Shown here: positions 37,601 to 44,935 of the stretch, in pieces | How the letters are laid out: the number at the start of each line of letters is the position of its first letter | Numbering within the stretch: position 1 is the stretch's first letter | Source: Pseudomonas helvetica | GTDB taxonomy: Bacteria; Pseudomonadota; Gammaproteobacteria; Pseudomonadales; Pseudomonadaceae | Assembly (NCBI RefSeq): GCF_039908645.1 | Contig: NZ_CP150917.1 | Coordinates: 3,173,501-3,237,500, forward strand | Direction: 5' to 3' | Length of the DNA stretch: 64,000 nucleotides | Notes under the pieces: generated by a model | What the model was told of the DNA's origin: nothing | The model's input: the letters and a program-made list of their open reading frames with translations, nothing else | Databases searched by the model: none | Translations under genes and position numbers: made by a program

Positions 37601-37730
37601 GGCGGTGGTCGGTGTTCGCGCAGGGCTGGCGTTGGCACGCGATGTCTCGCTGAACCTGGATTACAACGGACTGCTGGGCTCGCGGGACAAGACCCACGGC
37701 GTCGGGCTGACCCTCGACTGGCAGTTCTGA
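34635..37730 (+). CDS. prtB: Second autotransporter subtilisin-like serine protease
   Basis: 1031 aa, same architecture as prtA: signal peptide (to about 37, AQAA), S8 domain, passenger-associated repeat (GIGTLVMTGSNTYAGPTLVNQG), linker and beta-barrel ending DWQF. The catalytic triad is Asp88 (IFDQPVY), His145 (YHGTHVGG) and Ser366 (NGTSMAAPH). The Asp is followed by Gln rather than the usual Ser/Thr-Gly, and the loop before His is longer, so specificity probably differs from PrtA. AGGAAGG lies before the ATG. The pair arose by tandem duplication. Confidence 0.93.
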   Translation: MKGKSRNNGPVQIGISRKAKALNGAFIAYMAAIGVAQAAPYVESAKLGDPNSWRSPEFNAEWGLGAINAQDAYAAGYTGKGVKLGIFDQPVYAKHPEFSGVDKVVTLITSGIREYTDPYIPVKAGDAFRYDGTPTIGSDGKLGYHGTHVGGIAAGSRDGSPMHGVAFNAQIISADNGDPGPEDGIILGNDGAVYKAGWDGLRESGARIINNSWGIGITDRFKKGGKDPAFPHFTVQDGQAQFDQIQPLLNTKQGGAYRGAIDAARSGIVTIFAAGNDYNLNNPDSIAGLGYFVPDIAANWVTVAALQMNPDTTSANPYIISTFSSRCGYTAGFCVSAPGTKIYSAVLGGTNADDLTVGYANKNGTSMAAPHVAGATAVLMERFPYMTGAQVATVLKTTATDMGAPGIDSLYGWGMINLRKGIDGPGMFVADADIPQEFRVDGSYGSGQFVADLPGIGAVIDAGKPTQRICNDISCGFDVWRNDISGHGGLTKQGIGTLVMTGSNTYAGPTLVNQGRLAVNGSLLSAVTVNDSGILGGSGQVGALTAKSGGTVAPGNSIGTLHVAGDVTFEPGSTYAVELSPTSSDSIVAGGTATIQGATVSLSRENSPTLLSPGDVRSLIGHQYNILQAAGGIQGQFGAVLPNYAFIGGSLDYSATGVQLAIERNGNAFASVGQTPNQRSVAVAAEHLGAGNAVYESLLLSPNAASAQQAFQQLSGEIHPAIGTLLVNDSRYLRDAVGERLRDGGLYDAATPNSAENNAWVKVLGAWGKTDSGHDNANYTSSIGGLLAGADGLIADHTRLGFVTGYSNSSLNMGDGTHSSATVDSYHLGLYAGHEMDALRLSVGGAYSWHRIDAKRDLQFGDVSAKQKSKRDAHTTQVFTEAAYRLDLQPLALEPFANLAYVHLDSDSFTEKGGAAALKGGDDNRDAVLSTLGLRASKRLALTEHQQLDLSGTLGWQHNLSNIHAEENLAFASGSTPFAVQSVAMDRNAAVVGVRAGLALARDVSLNLDYNGLLGSRDKTHGVGLTLDWQF

Positions 37731-37773
37731 TTTGAAAAACCGCAACACGTACCAGCAATGAAGAGGCAAGAAA

Positions 37774-39468
37774 ATGGGTGTTTTTGATTACAGGAAGTTC
37801 GGCAGCGAGGCCAGCAAGGCCTTGTACAGCGATGCGATTGCATTGACGCTGTACGCCTACACGCCGACTGGCAAGCCATTGGCTACCGGCTGGACGCCGG
37901 TCACCGCCGGGCAATTGGGCTATCAAGGCAAGGTCGGCGCCCAGGGCACCTTCTTTGGCGAGCAGGAAGGTTTTACCAGCGCCGAAGCCGAAGTGCTGGC
38001 CAAGTACGACGCGGCAGGCAAGCTGATCTCCCTCGGCATCGCGTTCCGCGGGACCGGAGGCCTGGGTTACAGCGACACCTACGGCGACATGAAGAACAAT
38101 CTGCTGGCCGCTGTCGGCCCGACGGATTATGCGAAGAACTACGCCAAAAGCGCCTTCGATAACTTGCTCAAGGACGTTGCCGCGTTCGCCAGCGCCAAGG
38201 GCCTGAATGCCAAGGACGTGCTGATCACCGGCCACAGCCTCGGAGGCCTGGGCGCCAACAGCGTGGCCGAATTGAGTGCCGACCACTGGGGCGGTTACTT
38301 CAAGGATGCCAACTACATGACCTTCGCCTCGCCGACGCAAAGCCCGGCGGGCACCCATGTGTTGAACATCGGTTACGAAAACGACCCGGTGTTTCGTGTG
38401 CTCGACGGCACCACCTTCACCAGTTCATCGCTGTACAAGCACGACAAGGTTCAGGACTCGGCGACCAACAACATCGTCAATGTCAACGACCACTACGTCT
38501 CCACCCAGATGACCCCGTTCAGCATTGCCAACCCGCAACACTGGGCGGCCCATAGCTCCCTCGGCTATGCCGACGGCCTGAACCGGGTGATCGGCTCGAG
38601 CTTCTACGACCTCACCAGCAAGGACTCGACGATCCTCGTCTCGACCTTGTCGGAGTCGTTGCGCGCCAGCACCTGGATCGAAGACCTGGGCCGCAGTGGT
38701 GAAACACACACCGGCAGTACCTTCATCATCGGCACCGATAGCAACGATTTGCTGCGCGGCGGCGTCGGCAATGACTTCCTTGAAGGCCGCGACGGTAATG
38801 ACACCTTCAGGGACGCGGGTGGCAACAACATCCTGCTGGGCGGCAAAGGGCAGAACGTTTTCGACCTGCAACAGCCGCTGAAGAACTTCACCTTTGCCAA
38901 CGATGGCGACGGCACGCTGTATGTGCGCGACAGCTACGGCGGCATCAGCATCACCCGCGACATCGGCGCACTGGTCAGCAAGGAATCGGGGGCGATGTGG
39001 GGCCTGCTGAACAAGGACGTTACCTACAACGTTACCGCCAAAGGTTTGTTGGCCGGCACCGAGCTGACTCACTACAACCACTCGCTCAATGGCGATGCCT
39101 ATGGCAATTCGCTGGTGGCGACCGCCGACGGTGACTGGCTGTTCGGGTTGTCGGGCAACGACGTGCTGCGCAGCGACAAGAGTCAGGTGACGTTCGTCGG
39201 CGGCGAGGGCAATGACGTCATGTATGCCTCCGGCGGCCACAACACTTTCCTGTTCAGCGGTGCGTTCGGTTTCGACGCCATCAATGGTTACCAGGGCAGC
39301 GACAAGCTGGTGTTCATGGGCGTTCAAGGCGCAGGGCAGGGCTATGACTACAGCCAGCACGTTTCGCAATCGGGTAACGACACGCTGCTCAAGGTCGGCG
39401 ACTACGCGGTGACGCTGGTGGGTGTCGGCCTGAATAACCTGTCGGGTGCGGAGATCATATTTGCTTAA
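37774..39468 (+). CDS. pueB: Family I.3 lipase/polyurethanase lacking the segment that carries lid 1
   Basis: 564 aa. The N-terminal alpha/beta-hydrolase has GHSLGG with nucleophile Ser155; the C-terminal part carries RTX repeats (GGVGNDFLEGRDGNDTF), a second glycine-rich set, and a hydrophobic end (LSGAEIIFA) that serves as the type I secretion signal. Compared with the 617-aa lipase encoded next, about 53 residues are missing between LTLYAY and GWTPVTA. That is where family I.3 lipases hold lid 1. Its size and place match PueB of P. protegens and P. chlororaphis. Exported by AprDEF. AGAGG precedes the ATG. Confidence 0.9.
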   Translation: MGVFDYRKFGSEASKALYSDAIALTLYAYTPTGKPLATGWTPVTAGQLGYQGKVGAQGTFFGEQEGFTSAEAEVLAKYDAAGKLISLGIAFRGTGGLGYSDTYGDMKNNLLAAVGPTDYAKNYAKSAFDNLLKDVAAFASAKGLNAKDVLITGHSLGGLGANSVAELSADHWGGYFKDANYMTFASPTQSPAGTHVLNIGYENDPVFRVLDGTTFTSSSLYKHDKVQDSATNNIVNVNDHYVSTQMTPFSIANPQHWAAHSSLGYADGLNRVIGSSFYDLTSKDSTILVSTLSESLRASTWIEDLGRSGETHTGSTFIIGTDSNDLLRGGVGNDFLEGRDGNDTFRDAGGNNILLGGKGQNVFDLQQPLKNFTFANDGDGTLYVRDSYGGISITRDIGALVSKESGAMWGLLNKDVTYNVTAKGLLAGTELTHYNHSLNGDAYGNSLVATADGDWLFGLSGNDVLRSDKSQVTFVGGEGNDVMYASGGHNTFLFSGAFGFDAINGYQGSDKLVFMGVQGAGQGYDYSQHVSQSGNDTLLKVGDYAVTLVGVGLNNLSGAEIIFA

Positions 39469-39486
39469 ACCACAGAAGCACTAAAT

Positions 39487-39513
39487 GGAACGCCCTGCGC
39501 TGCGGGGCGCTCC
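39487..39513 (+). terminator. Hairpin between the two lipase genes
   Basis: GGAACGCCC pairs imperfectly with GGGGCGCTCC around a GCGCT-containing loop. No T-run follows, so it is more likely a processing or attenuation stem than a terminator. Confidence 0.4.
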
Positions 39514-39561
39514 AGCTGCGTGAGCTATCTCTAACAATTTCAACAAAAGAGAGGCAATACC

Positions 39562-41415
39562 ATGGGTGTCTATGACTACAAAAACCACAACTCAGCCGAA
39601 TCCAAAGCGCTGTTTTCCGATGCGCTGGCGATCACGCTGTACTCCTATCACAACCTCGACAATGGCTTTGCCACGGGCTATCAGCACAATGGTTTCGGCC
39701 TTGGGCTGCCGGCGACGCTGGTCACTGCGCTGATCGGCGGCACCGACTCGCAAGGGGTGATTCCCGGCGTTCCCTGGAACCCCGATTCGGAAAAAGCTGC
39801 GCTGGACGCGGTACAAAAGGCCGGTTGGACCCCGATCACCGCCAGCCAGTTAGGCTATGGCGGCAAGGTCGATGTGCGGGGAACCTTCTTCGGCGAGAAA
39901 GCCGGTTACACCAGCGCTCAGGTCGAGATCCTCGGCAAGTACGACGTTCAAGGCCATCTCACCGAAATCGGTATCGCGTTTCGCGGCACCAGCGGCCCAC
40001 GTGAAATACAGATCAGCGACTCCATCGGCGATGTGATCAACGACCTGATGGCGGCGCTCGGGCCCAAGGACTACGCCAAGAACTACGTCGGCGAAGCCTT
40101 TGGTTCATTGCTCAAGAATGTCGCCGCATTTGCCACCGCCAATGGCCTGAGCGGCAAGGACGTACTGGTCAGCGGCCACAGCCTCGGCGGGTTGGCGGTC
40201 AATAGCCTGGCGGACCTGAGCGGCGATCACTGGAACGGCTTCTACAAGGATTCCAACTACATCGCCTACGCGTCACCGACCCAAAGCAGTACCGACAAGG
40301 TGCTCAACATCGGTTACGAAAACGACCCGGTATTCCGTGCGCTGGACGGTTCAACGTTCAACCTGGCATCGGTCGGCGTACACGATGCGCATCAGGATTC
40401 GGCAACCAACAACATCGTCAGCTTCAACGACCATTACGCCTCGGCGGCATGGAACATGTTGCCGTTTTCGATCCTCAATGTCCCGACCTGGATTTCCCAT
40501 CTGCCCACCGGTTACGGCGATGGCATGACCCGGGTGCTGGAGTCGAAGTTCTACGACCTGACCAGCAAGGACTCGACAATCATCGTCGCCAACCTGTCGG
40601 ACCCGGCGCGCAGCAACACCTGGGTTCAGGACCTCAACCGCAACGCCGAGCCGCACAAGGGCAGCACCTTTATTATCGGCAGTAACGGTGACGATTTGAT
40701 CCAGGGCGGCAACGGTAATGACTATCTGGAGGGCGGCGATGGCAACGACACCTTCAGGGATGCCGGTGGTTACAACATCCTGTTGGGCGGCAAGGGCAGC
40801 AACACGCTGGACTTGCAGCAATCAGTAAAAAACTTCAATTTTGCCAGCGATGGCGCCGACACCTTGTACGTGCGCGATGCGAATGGCGGGATCAGTATCA
40901 CCCGCGATATCGGCAGCATCATCAGTAAAGAACCGGGTTTTCTCTGGGGTTTACTCAAGGATGACGTGACCCATAGCGTCACCGACAAAGGCTTGCAGGT
41001 CGGCAATAACCTGACCCAGTACGCGTCATCGGTGAAGGGCAACGCGGGAGACAATGTCCTCACGGCGCATGCAGCTGGCGACTGGCTGTTTGGCCTGGAC
41101 GGCAATGATCATCTGATCGGCGGCAAGGGCAATGACGTGTTTGTCGGCGGTGCCGGTAATGACCTGATGGAGTCGGGAGGCGGCAGCAACACCTTCCTGT
41201 TCAGTGGCCACTTCGGCAACGACCGGATCCTCGGCTACCAGAGCAGCGACAAGCTGGTCTTCCTCGGCGTCGAAGGCGTGGGGCAAAACTACGACGTACG
41301 TGACCACGCCAAAGCGGTTGGCGCCGATACCGTATTGAGCTTCGGTAATGACTCGGTGACGCTGGTCGGGGTTGGGCTGGATCACCTGGCCAGTTCAGGC
41401 GTGGTAATCGCCTGA
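39562..41415 (+). CDS. lipA: Family I.3 lipase/polyurethanase (TliA/PueA type)
   Basis: 617 aa, exactly the size of the well-studied Pseudomonas sp. MIS38 lipase, with the nucleophile in GHSLGG at Ser207 as in that enzyme. Lid 1 (GFATGYQHNGFGLGLPATLV..) is present, unlike in the upstream paralogue. RTX repeats (GGNGNDYLEGGDGNDTF and IGGKGNDVFVGGAGND) bind calcium, and the C-terminus (LASSGVVIA) is the type I export signal. It hydrolyses triglycerides and, in related strains, polyester polyurethane. Also named tliA or pueA. AGAGGCAAT precedes the ATG. Confidence 0.95.
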   Translation: MGVYDYKNHNSAESKALFSDALAITLYSYHNLDNGFATGYQHNGFGLGLPATLVTALIGGTDSQGVIPGVPWNPDSEKAALDAVQKAGWTPITASQLGYGGKVDVRGTFFGEKAGYTSAQVEILGKYDVQGHLTEIGIAFRGTSGPREIQISDSIGDVINDLMAALGPKDYAKNYVGEAFGSLLKNVAAFATANGLSGKDVLVSGHSLGGLAVNSLADLSGDHWNGFYKDSNYIAYASPTQSSTDKVLNIGYENDPVFRALDGSTFNLASVGVHDAHQDSATNNIVSFNDHYASAAWNMLPFSILNVPTWISHLPTGYGDGMTRVLESKFYDLTSKDSTIIVANLSDPARSNTWVQDLNRNAEPHKGSTFIIGSNGDDLIQGGNGNDYLEGGDGNDTFRDAGGYNILLGGKGSNTLDLQQSVKNFNFASDGADTLYVRDANGGISITRDIGSIISKEPGFLWGLLKDDVTHSVTDKGLQVGNNLTQYASSVKGNAGDNVLTAHAAGDWLFGLDGNDHLIGGKGNDVFVGGAGNDLMESGGGSNTFLFSGHFGNDRILGYQSSDKLVFLGVEGVGQNYDVRDHAKAVGADTVLSFGNDSVTLVGVGLDHLASSGVVIA

Positions 41416-41451
41416 CGTTAAAAAGCCCGGCGCGAACCTCGGTTCGCGTCG

Positions 41452-41628
41452 CAATGCTGTTCACTTAAGCCGATGTTTCAGGCTCATCCGCAGTTGTGGC
41501 GAGGGAGCTTGCTCCCGCTGGACTGCGTAGCAGGCCCAAATCAGGGCCGCTTCGCACCCCAGCGGGAGCAAGCTCCCTCGCCACAGATACTTCTCAGGCC
41601 TCCAGACTTCCTTAAGTGAACAGCATTG
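41452..41628. mobile_element. 177-bp MITE-like element with 18-bp terminal inverted repeats
   Basis: It starts CAATGCTGTTCACTTAAG (41452-41469) and ends with the exact reverse complement (41611-41628). It is flanked by perfect 12-bp direct repeats CGGTTCGCGTCG at 41440-41451 and 41629-41640. No coding frame is present. Inside lies an inverted REP pair. The direct repeats restore a terminator when one copy is removed, which shows a true insertion. Target duplications of 10-13 bp fit mobilisation by an IS4-family transposase; that is inference. Confidence 0.85.
41495..41586. repeat. Inverted REP pair (REPIN) inside the MITE-like element
   Basis: TGTGGCGAGGGAGCTTGCTCCCGCTGG and, reversed, the same sequence, separated by about 38 bp. 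It is the same family as the truncated REP at 18699. Confidence 0.9.
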
Positions 41629-41653
41629 CGGTTCGCGTCGGGCTTTTCAGCGT

Positions 41654-42097
41654 TTATTCATAGTGAATCACGATGCCCTTGAGCTTGCGTCTCTGCTCGG
41701 AATGGAGATCCCGGTCCAGCGGAAGCGCGACGCTGACGTAATCCGAAATGGGTAGGGTCATGTCGTAGATCACCACCACCGCATCGCCGCCGATTTTCGC
41801 CGCTTCTTCACGCAGTCTCTGCTCGAACTCGCTGACGGGCGGGGCCGGCTGCGTGCGTGTGTGAAGAATCACTTCACCCAACCGCGTGTACGGTCGTGTC
41901 GGCGCGGTACGCAGTATTTGCACCGAGTCCGGGGACGTCGCGGTTGTGTGCTGGGCCCCGGCGTATTCGGTGGTGTGTGCGTGGATACTGCTGCACGCAC
42001 TGAGCCCGAATACGGTAAGGGCCAGTGCCAGCACTTTGAAGCCGGGCAGGGGAAGCGCGAAGTCCTTATCGCTCAATGGGCGTTGTAGGGGCTGCAC
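41654..42097 (-). CDS. Small lipoprotein of unknown function
   Basis: 147 aa. A signal peptide with lipobox LSAC (about residues 32-35, ..VFGLSACSS) is followed by a short linker and a compact domain with TRLGEVILHTR, EFEQRLREEAAKIGGDAVVVIYD. The last motif (aK.GGDAVv) recurs in small envelope lipoproteins of the YajI/DUF4156-like kind. The start is GTG at 42097 with AAGGA nine bases upstream. It is convergent with the lipase gene across the split terminator, so read-through from the lipase side could produce antisense RNA. Confidence 0.75.
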   Translation of the reverse strand: MQPLQRPLSDKDFALPLPGFKVLALALTVFGLSACSSIHAHTTEYAGAQHTTATSPDSVQILRTAPTRPYTRLGEVILHTRTQPAPPVSEFEQRLREEAAKIGGDAVVVIYDMTLPISDYVSVALPLDRDLHSEQRRKLKGIVIHYE

Positions 42098-42381
42098 GCT
42101 GGTAATTCCTTCTGATTGAAAAAGGTGACCTGTCGCTACACGACAGGCTCAAATACCGGACAAAAGCGTTTTCCCAGGCTCAGGAAAGCGCCCGTCGACT
42201 CTGAAAAGCATAGCCACAATGTTCCGGTGAGCCAGGCCTAAATCAGAATTTTGCGGGTGTGCCCCAGTTTTTTTTTTGCCATGGCATTAAACCACCGGGC
42301 AGGCCATGCGTTTCCAGAGGGCGCCACCTTCGAGCAGCACAGACACCAGGCGCGGTGAACCGAAACAGGAGATTGAACACA

Positions 42382-42768
42382 GTGAGTAACAGCAAGAGGC
42401 AGGCAGTCGCAGCAGTGCTGATGATGTTATCGGCGGGCGCGATGGCTGAGGAGTTGCCTCATGGCTCGATTTTGAATCGATATGGCGTGACCGCCGATCA
42501 ACTGCCAACACCCGCACAGGTTGAACAGACCGAGCCTGAACCCGAGAACAGCCGTTTCCAGATTCAGCCGGAACAACCCTGGGTGAAACTGAGCCTGGGT
42601 GACGGCAAACAACCGCCCGTGACCGGCAATATCAGCATCGACAACGCGAATGCCCGGGAATACGAGCGCTGCCAAACCATCAGGGGGCAATTGCTGCGAC
42701 GCGGCGGGCAGGTCATTTCCTGCGATAACAGTATCCCGGGGCAAGACCCTGCATTGCAGATGCCCTGA
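42382..42768 (+). CDS. Putative periplasmic protein of unknown function
   Basis: 128 aa from a GTG start with AGGAG ten bases upstream. A clear signal peptide (SKRQAVAAVLMMLSAGAMAEE) is cut after AMA. The mature part is acidic and Pro-rich at first and has two Cys (YERCQTIRGQ and QVISCDN) that could pair. I recognise no family. The 280 bp upstream contain a T10 run at 42271-42280 and no other gene. Confidence 0.65.
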   Translation: MSNSKRQAVAAVLMMLSAGAMAEELPHGSILNRYGVTADQLPTPAQVEQTEPEPENSRFQIQPEQPWVKLSLGDGKQPPVTGNISIDNANAREYERCQTIRGQLLRRGGQVISCDNSIPGQDPALQMP

Positions 42769-42777
42769 GGCTTTCGA

Positions 42778-43002
42778 TCATTTTCCGGTGCGGATGGTGG
42801 CGACATCGTCCGCCTTGACCTTGATCTTGGCGTCGGAAATGTCCTTGAACTCAATGAAACCGTCTGTGCCTTTGGTTTTCGGCGTGTCCTGGGTCAAATA
42901 TTGCGTACCGTTCTGCAACGTCACCACCGTTGGCGACGCGCAACCGCCTAATGCCAGCAAGCCTACGATCGCCAAGGGCATGCTCAGAATACGGATATTC
43001 AT
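42778..43002 (-). CDS. YgdI/YgdR-type small lipoprotein (DUF903)
   Basis: 74 aa. Lipobox LGGC, then a short beta-rich SH3-like domain with VVTLQNGTQYLTQDTPK, GFIEFKDISDAKIKVKADDVATI, which is the DUF903 signature. The role is unknown; E. coli has several such lipoproteins. The ATG at 43002 has AGAGAGG seven bases upstream. It is convergent with the preceding periplasmic gene, with nine bases between stops. Confidence 0.88.
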   Translation of the reverse strand: MNIRILSMPLAIVGLLALGGCASPTVVTLQNGTQYLTQDTPKTKGTDGFIEFKDISDAKIKVKADDVATIRTGK

Positions 43003-43238
43003 CAATAAACCTCTCTTACAGAATTCTTTTGATCGTCTCGACGCACAGGTGCGTCATTTCGATACCGACCGTTGTTGGTGTCACTCACTCCAGGAAAGTT
43101 CGGTTGATAACGGAAAAAGTCGAAAACCGAATGATGACGATCAGTTAAGCCGTAACACGAGCCGGACATGGTGACCTTCATTACGCAAAACCGGCCGCCG
43201 ATCTTTTTCCGTTTGCCAGCACTGGGTTCAGCTGATAT

Positions 43239-43254
43239 CTGTACGCATAACCAG
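43239..43254. promoter_or_regulatory. LexA-box candidate upstream of fan1-helicase
   Basis: CTGTACGCATAACCAG. Against the Pseudomonas LexA consensus CTGTATNNATANACAG it agrees at 12 of 14 fixed positions. It lies 28 bp before the GTG of the fan1 gene. The genes behind it are DNA-repair enzymes, which supports SOS control. Confidence 0.65.
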
Positions 43255-43282
43255 TATCTGCTCGCCATGGCGTTTTCTATTC

Positions 43283-44935
43283 GTGACAGTCAATCCGCTC
43301 GAAGATCCGTTCTATTACCTGAACAACTTCCAACAAGTGCTCGCCTGGCTTGAGCAGCGCTATGCCGATGTGCTGAGCCTGGAAGAGCAGCAATTTATCG
43401 TTGATTTTGGCCAGTTGCCGCGCGCCTCTCAGGCACTGCTGGTCAGGATGGTCATGCGCAAGGGCGAGCATTTTCGCCTCGGCAAGTTGCATTACGCCGA
43501 AATAGGCGAGATCGCCCGCGCGGCAGAACCCTTGCTGACCCTTGGCTGGGTTGACGAACAGGCGCCACTTTCGATTGAGCAACTGTTCGAGGTGCTGCTC
43601 AAACCGGAAATCCTTCAGTGCTTCAGCACGGCAATCGAACAACCCAAAGCGAAGAAGTCCGAGTGGCTGGCCGCACTGAGCGAGCAGTTCACCGAGGCGC
43701 AGTCCTTCAAGAACTGGTGCCCGACGCTGGATGACCGGTTGTTGAGCCTGACCACCATGGATCTGTGCGATCGGCTGCGGCTGATGTTCTTCGGCAACCT
43801 GTATCAGGACTGGTCGGAGTTTGTCCTGGCCGATCTTGGGATTTTTACCTACGAGAAAGTCGAGTTTTGCGCCGAGTCCCGAGGCTTGCGCAGTCGTGAC
43901 GACGTCGAGGCGTTTCTCTATCTGCACGATTGTCAGCTGCGTTTTGAAGCCGGGGAGCCGCTGGAACAAGTCGTCGAACAGATCCGTATATTGCAAACCG
44001 CCAACCCCTGGCTCGAACGGCGACGCGCCAAGCTACTGTTTCAGATCGGGCAACACTGCGAGCGCATTGCTGATTTCCCGGCAGCGCTGACGATCTACCG
44101 CGAATGTGCGTACCCCGGCGCCAGGTTGCGCTTGATCCGGGTGCTGGAACGTTGTGCCGAGTTTCAATTGGCCCTGGAGTTGGCGACCCACGCCGAACAC
44201 GCGCCGGAGAGCGCCGCCGAGCAACAACAGCTGTCGCGGGTGCTGCCCCGGTTGCGGCGTAAACTCGGCGGCCCGCCGGCGCCTCGGGTCAAGACGCGCG
44301 AGGTTGAGCGCCTGGACCTTAGCCTGTCGCGAATCGACCCGGCACTGTCAGTTGAGTTCTACGTGCAGGCTCATCTCGATGAACCCACGGCGCCAGTGCA
44401 TTACGTCGAAAACAGCCTGATCAACTCGTTGTTCGGGCTGCTCTGCTGGCCGGCGATTTTCGCACCGTTGCCTGGAGCATTTTTTCACCCATTCCAGCGC
44501 GGGCCGGTAGACCTGCTCAGCGAGGATTTTCATTCCCGGCGTGCCGATCTGTTCCAGGCGTGCCTGGCAGAGCTGGACGATGGGCGTTATGCCGATACCA
44601 TCCGCCAGCGCTTTCGCGCCAAGTCGGGGGTGCAGTCACCCTTCGTGTTTTGGGGCGTGCTGACCGAGGAGCTGCTTGAGCAGGCGCTGGACTGTCTGCC
44701 GGCCGAACACCTCAAGCACTGGTTCAATCGCCTGTTGCTCGACATCAAGGCCAATCGTGCCGGGATGCCGGACCTGATCCAGTTCTGGCCGCAGCACAAG
44801 ACCTACCGGATGATCGAAGTCAAAGGCCCGGGCGATCGCCTGCAAGACAACCAACTGCGCTGGCTGGAGTTCTGCCACCAGCACCAGATGCCTATCGCCG
44901 TCTGTTATGTGCAATGGGCGGAGCACGAGGCGTGA
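43283..44935 (+). CDS. FAN1-type structure-specific nuclease (VRR-NUC domain)
   Basis: 550 aa, the length of the bacterial FAN1 of P. aeruginosa. The N-terminal helical part begins DPFYYLNNFQQVLAWL; a TPR-like helical middle follows; the C-terminal VRR-NUC nuclease has Asp497 (GMPDLIQF), Glu512 and Lys514 (MIEVKGPGDRLQDNQ), the metal-binding PD-(D/E)xK residues. FAN1 trims 5' flaps and unhooks interstrand cross-links. The start is GTG with no obvious Shine-Dalgarno; no earlier in-frame start exists after the last stop. The stop overlaps the helicase start (GTGA), so the two are coupled. A LexA-box candidate lies just upstream. Confidence 0.9.
   Translation: MTVNPLEDPFYYLNNFQQVLAWLEQRYADVLSLEEQQFIVDFGQLPRASQALLVRMVMRKGEHFRLGKLHYAEIGEIARAAEPLLTLGWVDEQAPLSIEQLFEVLLKPEILQCFSTAIEQPKAKKSEWLAALSEQFTEAQSFKNWCPTLDDRLLSLTTMDLCDRLRLMFFGNLYQDWSEFVLADLGIFTYEKVEFCAESRGLRSRDDVEAFLYLHDCQLRFEAGEPLEQVVEQIRILQTANPWLERRRAKLLFQIGQHCERIADFPAALTIYRECAYPGARLRLIRVLERCAEFQLALELATHAEHAPESAAEQQQLSRVLPRLRRKLGGPPAPRVKTREVERLDLSLSRIDPALSVEFYVQAHLDEPTAPVHYVENSLINSLFGLLCWPAIFAPLPGAFFHPFQRGPVDLLSEDFHSRRADLFQACLAELDDGRYADTIRQRFRAKSGVQSPFVFWGVLTEELLEQALDCLPAEHLKHWFNRLLLDIKANRAGMPDLIQFWPQHKTYRMIEVKGPGDRLQDNQLRWLEFCHQHQMPIAVCYVQWAEHEA

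Larger units (their letters stand above)
41421..41647. terminator. Terminator of the exoprotein operon, split by an insertion
   Basis: Left part 41421-41451 (AAAAGCCCGGCGCGAACC..) and right part 41629-41647 (CGGTTCGCGTCGGGCTTTT) would form, if joined with one copy of the duplicated 12 bp, an 18-bp hairpin with a TC loop and T/A tails: a strong bidirectional terminator. The 177-bp element now lies in its 3' arm. The left half still forms a shorter hairpin, without a T-run. Confidence 0.8.
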
